Source of the DNA: Acanthochlamys bracteata
Taxonomy: Eukaryota > Streptophyta > Magnoliopsida > Pandanales > Velloziaceae
Assembly (NCBI GenBank): GCA_019914995.1
Contig: CM034130.1
Location: 124,001 to 188,000, forward strand
DNA: 64,000 bases
Reading direction: 5' to 3'
Part shown: one piece after another, positions 56,407 to 64,000 of the stretch
Layout: every line of letters starts with the position of its first letter
Position numbering within the stretch: position 1 is the first letter of the stretch
The notes under the pieces: generated by a model
Database searches by the model: none
Told to the model about the DNA's origin: nothing
Seen by the model: the letters and a program-made list of their open reading frames with translations, nothing else
Translations under genes and position numbers: made by a program

Positions 56407-58749
56407 ATGAAGAAAGCTCTCGATCAGACTGTTCGCGAACTGTAAGTGCTAGGTCACATGTCAACTAACCCTTTGTTTTTTTTAGCCATACCTGCTGATG
56501 CAATATCCAATTTGTTCACTCTCAACTGCAGAAAGAGGGAAGTAAACAAGAAAGTCCTAAAGGTTCCAAGTTTTGAACAGAAGGTATGCAGCATTGCCAC
56601 CACTACCGCACCCAATTCCGAATCAGCTCCTTCTTCCCTACATTCCTATCTTTCCGTTGCTGCCAATTCCTCGCAAGGTGGTGGCAGTCGGCGGCAAACG
56701 GAAAAATCGAAGCCTCTGGATGAGACGATCTGTTACATGATGTCTCAGAGGCCATGGACGACCCGTTTGCAGAACTCTATCCGCAATCTGGTTCCCAACT
56801 TCGACAATGTCCTCGTTCTAGCCGTTCTACGGCGATCTGGATCTGAAGGACACCCTGATCGCGCAATCCGATTCTTCCGGTGGGTTGAGAAGACCGGATT
56901 CCGTCATGACTCCGACACCTGCCGCGAAGTCATCTCCATTCTGTCCTCTGCATCCATGCTCAACCATGCCCGCTGCATCCTGCTCGACGAAATGCCTAAA
57001 CGATCAATTCAACCTGATGAACCCATGATAGTCTCTCTTTTGCAGGCCTATGGCAGAGCACGAATTCCCCAGGAGGTCGTCAAGCTCTTCCATCGCATGC
57101 CGGAACTTGGCGTCTCTCGTTCCTCTGCATCTTACGACACCTTCTTCATGGCTATACTCCGTTGTGGCCGCATTGCAATGGCGAAGCGCGTCTTCAATGC
57201 TATGCTTCGTGATGGGGTTCCTCCCACTCTCTCCACCTACAACACACTCATTTGGGGTTTCTGTGTTTCTGCGAAGATGGACACAGCCAACCGCTTCTTT
57301 TCAGACATGAAGGAAAGAGGAATTTCGCCTGATGTAATCACTTACAACACTTTGCTTAATGGCTGGGTCAAGGCAAAGAAACTGGATGAGGCACAGAGGG
57401 TGTTTGCTGAAATAACTGGCGCAGGTTTCTCGCCAAATTGTGTCTCTTACAACATTCTGATCAAAGGATATGTCTCTGAAGGCAAAATTGATGATGGGTT
57501 GCGCTTGTATGCTGATATGGGCGAGAAGGGCATCTTGCCGAGCCCAAGGACTTACACTTCTCTGCTTCTGGGTCTATGCGATGTGAAGGAGAAGGCTGGG
57601 GACGCCTGCAAACTCCTTAATGAGATGGCTGACCGCAAAATCACTCCCAAAGACCAGTCCTTTTTATCGAGGCTCATCAGCTGTTTGTGCGAAGCTGGTG
57701 ATATGGACGGTGCGTTGGATGTCCACAGGACGATGGACAGGTTCAGTATTGTGCTGGATCCATCCCATTATGGTGTCCTGATGCAGAGTTTGTGCAAGGT
57801 CGGAAAGCAGATGGCTGCTGTTGAACTGATGGATGAGCTTATCAAGAACAGGACATTGCTACATCCAAAAAGCTTGGCCATGGACGCAGCGGCCTACCAA
57901 CCTATTATTGAGTACCTTTGTGGTCATGATCAGACACAGAAAGCCGAAACATTCTTCAGGCAGTTGCTGAAGAAAGGAGTTGATGATAAGGTTGCATTCA
58001 ATCATCTAATACGTGGACATGCAAAGGAGGGGAAACCAGAGTCAGCATTCGAGCTTCTTGGAATCATGAAGCGTCGTCGGATAGAGACCGAATCTGAGGC
58101 CTATGCCCTGCTTGTTGAGAGCTACTTGAAGAAGGGAGAACCAGCAGATGCACGTACAGTGTTGGATTGTATGATCGAGCAAGGGCACTTGCCTAGCGCC
58201 TCACTCTTCAGGTCAGTGATGTTGGCTCTTTTCAATGACGGAAGGGTTCAGACAGCTAGCAGGGTTATGAAGACGATGATTGAGAAGGGGTTGAAAGAAA
58301 ACATGGATACGGCACATAAGATTCTAGAAGCACTTTTCATGAGGGGGCATGTCGAGGAAGCCCTTGGTCGCATCAATCTTATGTTGATGAATGAATGCTG
58401 TCCTCAAGTTGACCGCATTTTGGTTCACCTCTGTGAGAACGGTGATCCTGTTGCAGTTCACAAACTGGCAGACTTCGGAGTGGACAGAGACTGTGACATT
58501 AGTTTCGAGACATATGACAAAGTGCTGCAGACTCTTGATACTGCTGGGAAAACACTCTCAGCATACTCCATACTCTGCAAGATCAAGGAGAAGGGCCAAG
58601 TCGTGAACAAGAAAGGCTGTGAAGTTCTGATCAAGAGACTGAATGCTGAAGGAAATACAAAGCAAGCAGACATTCTTTCAAGGTTGCTTTCTGGACAACA
58701 CTCATTGGGCTCCAAGAAGGGCAAGAGAGCTTCAATGGAAGCATTTTAA
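56407..58749 (+). CDS. PPR protein (At2g37230 type) with an epsin ENTH-derived N-terminus
   Basis: Exon 1 56407-56441 and exon 2 56532-58749 join in frame (CT|A) to 750 residues. Residues 1-30 (MKKALDQTVRELKREVNKKV, then LKVPSFEQKV) match the first helix and start of the plant epsin ENTH domain, where the intron also falls in the first exons. After Val30 the protein switches to a Ser-rich segment, then KPLDETICYMM and RPWTTRLQNSIRNLVP, and a long tract of PPR motifs (for example TYNTLIWGFCVSAKMDTANR, SYNILIKGYVSEGKIDDGL), ending near SRLLSGQHSLGSKKGKRASM. The PPR body follows the Arabidopsis At2g37230 order to the end. PPR proteins bind organellar RNA. Here the usual targeting presequence appears replaced by a basic amphipathic helix, so location is uncertain. 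Reading through the 90-bp intron stops at once after REL; an ATG at 56446 inside it opens an alternative start in the PPR frame. Confidence 0.85.
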
Positions 58750-59330
58750 GTCAATTTTGTATTGTTTCCAAATTTTTCTTTTTGTATCTTTATCTAATGA
58801 ATGCACTAGGGTGCCAGAAATTAATTATTGATATTTTGATGTTGATAACTAAATCAAAATCATTCTTGTAGAGATATTTTGTTTATTATAATCAGTCTCA
58901 AAATCGCTCTTTTGATGTTGTTTTGTTTCTCTGCTAGTTTGTTTGGTTGAAATTTTAAACATATTGAATACTCGGAACTGGCGTAAGATATCACTAATGC
59001 TCATGTCGTGTTGAGAGTTAGCTTGGAACATGTAACATGTACGCCTCTTCAATCCATCATATCCAATTGGAAACATCACTTTGAACAAAGGTAGTCATCT
59101 GAAACGATGATGCATGCAGCTGCTCTAAATAAGTATATTTTCCTGCGTGAATATTGAAGTTATCGTCTCCGTCGTCTGATATGCCAGACTTTGACAATAT
59201 GAAAAATGTATACCAAAAAAAAAAACAAACATTAGCAACCTCTTAAAAAGATACACCATTCATATCTAAAGCTTCAGTAAATGAATTCTGCATATTACTG
59301 TCGATGCCAGTTTGCGTTCCTTCACATGGT
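58750..59330. other. 3' flank of the intact PPR copy (shared with the left copy)
   Basis: Probable 3' UTR and downstream DNA, collinear with 50,972-51,420. From about 59,230 the two copies diverge abruptly: this copy continues with PPR-relic sequence on the minus strand where the left copy has unrelated DNA. Confidence 0.6.
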
Positions 59331-60120
59331 AGAAGCCGTCCTTGTAGAATGCCTTGATCAAGGAGTGGAACATGCTCAAATGCACAACTAAACCATGTTG
59401 CAGCATTTCTTCAAGAAGGCTTTTTGCTTATGCATGCTTCTTACACCTGACTAATCCACACGGTAGACATGCAACAAGCTCTGTGGTGAAATGCGTATCT
59501 TATTGACCTTCGGAATAAAATGATTGCTTCTGAAAACTTGCCCTGTGCACACAGACAATCTATCAATTTGAGTGAACCGTAAGATTTTGAACTTCCCTGC
59601 CATACAAAAATACCGCGGCAAGGTTGTAGATGTCACAACATTAGCCAAGTCCTCTGCTTCTGAGAATACTTCTTGCCAAACGAAGCCTCCCACCTTTGGA
59701 AAGGCTATGGATCAGGATGCTGCAAGTTTGGGTATTTAAACCCTTGCCCTTCTTAAACAGGTCAGTAAAGAGCTTCAGAGCTGACATCCACTTTCCCTTT
59801 TCACACAGTCTGCTCATCACGGTGTTGTAGTTCACAACATCAGCATCCCATTGCAAATCAGCACTCCTCTCTAGCATAAACTTGGCTTGCCAAACTTTGG
59901 GTCATCGACGTAGGCAGTCGAGGAGTATATTTAAAAGTTACAGATGTTAGGCACAGGCCATTTTCTAGCAGAACTTCCAGCTGCCGAAGTGCTTCATCCT
60001 GCCCACACTTGCAAAGAGTGTCCAGATAGATGCTGTAAGAAATTGCATTGGGCTCCCTTTCTACAATTGCATTCTGACCTCATCAAAATATTCATGCCTG
60101 CATTTACCCCTATGAGTATA
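59231..60120 (-). pseudogene. Minus-strand PPR relic (right, longer copy)
   Basis: Conceptual minus-strand pieces, in order from 60,120 down: VEREPNAISYSIYLDTLCKC then GQDEALRQLEVLLENGLC; ERSADLQWDADVVNYNTVMS then RLCEKGKWMSALKLFTDLFK; TQTCSILIHSLSKGGRLRLA; and near 59,300 FYHVKERKLASTV. These are typical PPR helix pairs, but frames change and stops intervene. It differs from the neighbouring intact PPR, so it comes from another PPR gene. It was duplicated together with the ENTH-PPR gene. Confidence 0.75.
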
Positions 60121-60127
60121 CTGTATG

Positions 60128-60356
60128 CATTGTCCCTCTATCTAGATATAAATATTTTATTATTATTTTTTTTTTATCTCGATCAAGATTCAGATGGAGA
60201 TCAAGTCGGATTGAGATAAATTTTTTTCACCAGAATTCGGACTCATAGAACTTCAGAGATTAAAATTTGAAGCTAAATAAAGGATGCCCCTATCCCCACC
60301 CTATACATATATGTCTAGGTCTCTCTCTCTCTCTTCTCTCTCTCTCTATATATATA
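60128..60356. mobile_element. Degenerate foldback-family element D with CT/TA tract
   Basis: Words shared with the other copies: tctcgatcaagat, ggagatcaagtcggattgag, ggactcatagaac, and a tail into CT repeats (about 60320-60345) followed by TA. It corresponds to a single arm; the second arm is not recognisable. The flank to the right is the one shared with 27.83-28.25 kb. Confidence 0.5.
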
Positions 60357-60660
60357 ATAAATAAAAGTAACAAGGATTAAGGAAATACAGGTCAAATCTG
60401 TAAGTGAATATCATCCATGCTGCTTCGACATTAACGGGTATACATCATAAAAACACAAAAAAAGAAATTGACTCACAAAAGTATGCAACATAAAGATATG
60501 GCTGAATGAATATGTATAATCAACCTGTTCCTCCAAATCCCTATCTTCATATAGCTAAATTACGTATAATCATCAGGTAACGCATTGGCAGTTGGCTTGC
60601 AACATCATCCATCTAGGTTTATCATCATATTGGTATAAAGTAGTTATGGGTCCATGAAAG

Positions 60661-62992
60661 CTACCGATAGTAAGCCATATGTCTAGATGATCTGAAAGGT
60701 GATGAATTGGAAGGAGTAGACTTGATAGGTTGAGTTTTCACAGTTTCCTTCTTTCGATTTCTGGTCTCTGAACGAAGCCATGATTCAACTACCGACAGCA
60801 AGTTGTTTGTACTTTTTAACTCCTGAACATCAACAAGTTTACAGGACCTTTTCAACTCTCCATCTTGAATGTATGCAATATCTGTAGCCCAAGTCTCCAA
60901 ACCATCAAAAATATGTGTGGCATAGACAATGGTCGCTCCTCTCTGTAAAAAAACCAAAGAACAGCATGAAAAACACATGCCATAAACCACAAGTGGCAGG
61001 AAAAGTTATACATATAGGGTTTAGTTCACAACCTGTTCACATTCCTCTTTGAAAAAGTCGAGCAAATCCATTCTTGTGACGACATCAAGGTCAACAGTAA
61101 TTTCATCAAGCAAGAGGACCTAATGTTTGTTATACAAGGTATCAGGATAAGTGAATAAGAAAACAATTATATAGTCTGCTATTATAACAGAACTCCAACA
61201 CATAACATACAGGCTACTCTTAATTGTGTTATTTGATTCAGAGCCATGATAGAAAAAGGGCAAGGCTGCTAGGATACAAACTGCGAAAAAGTGACTCCCA
61301 ATCTCCAGGTTTTGCTCACAGATTATGTTTAGCTGGGGGCAAAGTTAATGTCCGTTAGGTAAGATGGAATGTTTACAAACTAATTTGCACAAAGTTTGGA
61401 TCGCCTCAGCCCATATTCTTAGTTTTCCTTTTTTGATGAAATCATATATAAAGAATGTAAGTTCACGACAGAAAATTCTTAATACATTCCAAGTTTCCAA
61501 TATTATAACAAAGACATGAATGAAGGAAAGTGAAGATAACCTTGTACGGAGAAAGAAGGCCCATGCAGATTTGCACACGTCGGCGCTGCCCATCAGAAAC
61601 TTTATGCATCCGCCATTGCAGATCAATGTCTAGCAGGTTAATCAGTTTCTCTCTCCTAAGAGGATCAATCCCTTCAACTATAGAAGATTTCATCAAGGAA
61701 AACAGAAAAAAAAAAAAGAGTAACAGTACTAAGATTTTCAAAATTCATAATTGACTTCATCCCTTTCTCCTTTTTGTTGGTGCATCTAACAATGTATGTG
61801 TAATCATTCAAGTACAATAGACTATTACAACCATATAGTATTAAACATATGAAAAGGAATATTAATTAAACTCAAGCAGGAAGTTAACAACTCAATAGAA
61901 AGGCCAAATTTTCACTTTACTGATGAGAATAAAATGATGCAAGCCCAAACGAAAAACAAACAAACAAGATAACCCACAATAATAGTTGACAAAAATGAAG
62001 AAGGTAGGTCGAACTTCCATGTATATGACATACCTCCAAATATCATGTGCTCAGCAGAGAAATCACCTTGCAGTGGAACATCTCCCTGACAAATTACTGT
62101 ATATCTCAGTAGTCAATTACTCCTAATAAGTTTGAACAGTCATAATGAGACGATCATAAATTCATTTCCCAAATTTCGAGTTTGTCAGTTACTAGTTCTT
62201 GCATCTGATGTTATGTGCACGCTCTGCACAATGCTCTAGATGTAACTATATCTAGCTTTATCATTTGTTGATCTGGAATCAGAAGGTTTGATACTAATTA
62301 TTGTAGAACCAGTACTCCAACTTTATGCAAACCGGTAAAACTGTATCACTTGAATGCCACGGCTCTTCATAGTTATTTGACTGTCTATTTGATTTCCCTA
62401 CTATCTGCTTCATTCTGAACTACAGATTGTAAAAACAAACAAAAACAATAAGCTTTCAAATATTAAGTTAATTATAAATTTGAAAATTGGAAAATTAGAA
62501 GAGTAGACTATGTAAACGGAAAAAATAGCTACGACAGAACTGAAATTAACTAGAAAAGAAATAGCGAGAGAATGAATTCAACAATAATGAAATAAAGAGA
62601 GAATGAAAACTGACAGCAGATCCGATGGTTTTGCTCCAAGATCCACCAAGATAAGAGAGATCACCACTGCAGACGAGATGCGTATCATGAAAAGCCGAAG
62701 AATTCAGCACACGGACAACATCCCTCCCACCAACCATGTGCTTCCCTGCTAATATCTTCAGCAACGTTGTCTTGCCTAAAGTAATCAGACAACCTAAACA
62801 AATTAGGCCTGAAGAAAGAAAAACAGAGAAACAAACAAATTTCCAGAGAAATTGAACGAACGAACCTGATCCGTTGGCACCAATGAGAAGACAGCGAGAA
62901 CCTGGAGAGATTTCGAGAGTGAAGTTTGCGAATAACGGTCGGTCGAACTCGTATGCGAAATTCATCAACGAAACTTTGATCCCTCCTTCCAT
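60661..62992 (-). CDS. ABC transporter I family ATPase, ABCI19/20/21 type
   Basis: Six exons (62992-62866, 62775-62615, 62085-62034, 61677-61541, 61119-61033, 60942-60661) join in frame to 281 residues, a single soluble nucleotide-binding domain. Walker A is GANGSGKTT (38-46, split by intron 1). The signature region is [11 protein letters not shown] (140-150), a variant of LSGGQ. Walker B is [11 protein letters not shown] (161-171) with catalytic Glu165. The H-loop is YATHIFDG (His198). The C-terminus is Ser-rich and basic (SSRHMAYYR). No membrane segments are present. Plants have a small ABCI group with this layout; Arabidopsis ABCI19-21 act in a cytoplasmic complex near the ER and affect cytokinin response (literature memory). 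An upstream in-frame ATG (63097) adds a low-complexity stretch and is less likely. Fragments of this gene occur at 30.97-31.76 and 53.01-53.46 kb. Confidence 0.92.
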
Positions 62993-63489
62993 TCTCAGAT
63001 CTCTATCGCGCGCGCGCGTTCTAGAACAAGAAGAAGAAGCGAAGAAAAACAACAGGCCTCCCCGACCCCGTTTGCACTTTGCAGATTGAATTTGCAAATT
63101 ACAAATAAATTTGCATTATCAGGCCAAAGTTTAATTCTTTCACATAAAATGTTCTAACAAGTAATTAAGTAATAATGAATTCTGTTTATGCAGAAGAAGT
63201 TCTCAGAGACAGATCAGAAGAACAATATTTATGCAGCACGATTCACGAGTCCAAGTATTTTGTGCTTTTCCCTTAACTAACAAATTCTGGAGTATATAAA
63301 GGTAGACAACATTGTACAGATACCAGAAAACTGAACAAAAAGAGAGAACGCTTTATCAACCTTTAGGCCAAAGACAGGCCAGTTGAATCAATAGGTACAT
63401 GTCATCAAACTCGTAATCACCTACTCAGATTAGCTCTGTTAGATATTAGCAATACAGACACATGAAAAATTTACATGATAGGATGAAGT
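62993..63489. other. Spacer: ABCI leader and 3' flank of the next minus-strand gene
   Basis: A cgcgcgcg block (about 63008-63019) and GAA repeats lie just upstream of the ABCI start codon, in its leader. The remaining AT-rich part is probably the 3' UTR of the gene whose last exon ends at 63490. No other feature was seen. Confidence 0.5.
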
Positions 63490-63729
63490 TCACACTCTAA
63501 GTCCAGCCAGAAAGCTCACTGTTGGTGATAAACTTTCAGGGAATTTTGAGGCACCAACGACAGGAAGCATGTTTTCTAATGAGCTGAATGGAATGTGTTC
63601 TGGCTTCGAAGCATTCTTTGCTGGGCGCAAGCAGGCAAGGCGACTATTCTGATGGCTGTTGCAGATTGGGAGTTTGCTAACTGGAACGATTGCCTCTTCT
63701 TCCTTTTTAACTGGAGCTCCTAGAGGATC
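63490..63729 (-). CDS. Last coding exon of an unidentified gene (continues past the window)
   Basis: After a gacag acceptor at 63730, minus-strand codons run open for 79 residues to TGA: DPLGAPVKKEEEAIVPVSK, then LPICNSHQNSRLACLRPAK, HIPFSSLENMLPVVGASK and SLSPTVSFLAGLRV. The composition is coding-like, and the acceptor, stop and 3' flank fit a terminal exon. Charged and Ser/Pro-rich, it has no transmembrane segment and no domain I recognise. Upstream exons would lie right of 64,000; 63,730-64,000 appears to be intron. Confidence 0.55.
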   Translation of the reverse strand, partial: DPLGAPVKKEEEAIVPVSKLPICNSHQNSRLACLRPAKNASKPEHIPFSSLENMLPVVGASKFPESLSPTVSFLAGLRV

Positions 63730-64000
63730 CTGTCACAAAGAAAAGCTACATAAGATCTGCAGGCAATAGTCTAAATGCATGATCGTCTTAGTAAAGCAAA
63801 GGCACATCCGATAGTCATAACAAAATAAATTAAATATTCTCAAAAGTAAAGAAAACGTAGCTTATAAGACTCCAAGTTTAGCAAGATGTACGTTTCATGC
63901 CCCAAGATAGTAGAAAAAACTAGCTTAAACACTAGGGTACTTGAAGTTATATTGTTCTACTAAAAGTTAAATTTCATATTGACTAGAGAGCAAAAATAAT

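Noticed and set aside
56446-56531. Alternative PPR start inside intron 1
   Set aside because: The spliced form restores a textbook epsin start and perfect frame; the unspliced start encodes intron sequence with no conserved features.
62874-63089. 71-codon + strand frame over the ABCI first exon
   Set aside because: Antisense shadow of the ABCI exon with Walker A on the minus strand.

Overview
The window is nuclear DNA from a flowering plant, most likely a eudicot. The evidence is split genes with short GT-AG introns, plant-specific families (ALOG, NAC, plant U-box/ARM, DUF248 methyltransferase, PPR, plant CK1-like kinase), and AT-rich intergenic DNA with TA/GA microsatellites and small transposon relics. 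The species cannot be named from the sequence. All exon maps below were read by eye from splice signals and frame continuity; no alignment was run.

Left half (1-30 kb), an ordinary gene landscape. There is a U-box/ARM E3 ligase of the PUB2/PUB4 type (+, 952-5186) with an F-box/DUF295-like relic in its first intron. It is followed by an ALOG/LSH protein (-, 8954-9514), an 11-exon JMJ16/PKDM7D-type histone demethylase (-, 11364-17019) and a NAC transcription factor (-, 20134-21819). About 8 kb with no convincing protein gene follows (22-30 kb).

Middle (30-46 kb). A 420-bp foldback element in a TA microsatellite lies beside an inverted duplicate of the last two exons of the ABCI gene found at the right end. 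Then come a casein kinase 1-like gene (+, 33318-36915), a Mutator-like non-autonomous element (about 37668-38306), a DUF248/PMT-type methyltransferase (+, 39823-42658) and an RBM42-type RNA-binding protein (-, 43806-45923).

Right part (46-64 kb), a rearrangement hotspot. A PPR gene (At2g37230 type) is present as a direct duplication. The right copy (56407-58749) is intact; the left copy (48618-50971) has a nonsense codon and a frameshift. The first 30 residues of the intact protein are not PPR sequence: they match the start of the plant epsin ENTH domain, with an intron inside, so this reads as an in-frame ENTH-PPR chimera. Between the copies lies a string of gene fragments: a PPR relic joined at a 6-bp microhomology to an intron-containing RBM42 fragment, then an ABCI fragment, then pieces resembling PLAC8, quinone oxidoreductase, BTF3/NAC-beta and ribosomal protein L13. 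The complete ABCI19/20/21-type ATPase gene (-, 60661-62992) and the last exon of an unidentified gene (-, 63490-63729) close the window.

The genes do not form a pathway. The notable theme is DNA-level shuffling of local genes, which has produced one apparently intact chimeric gene and several dead chimeras.
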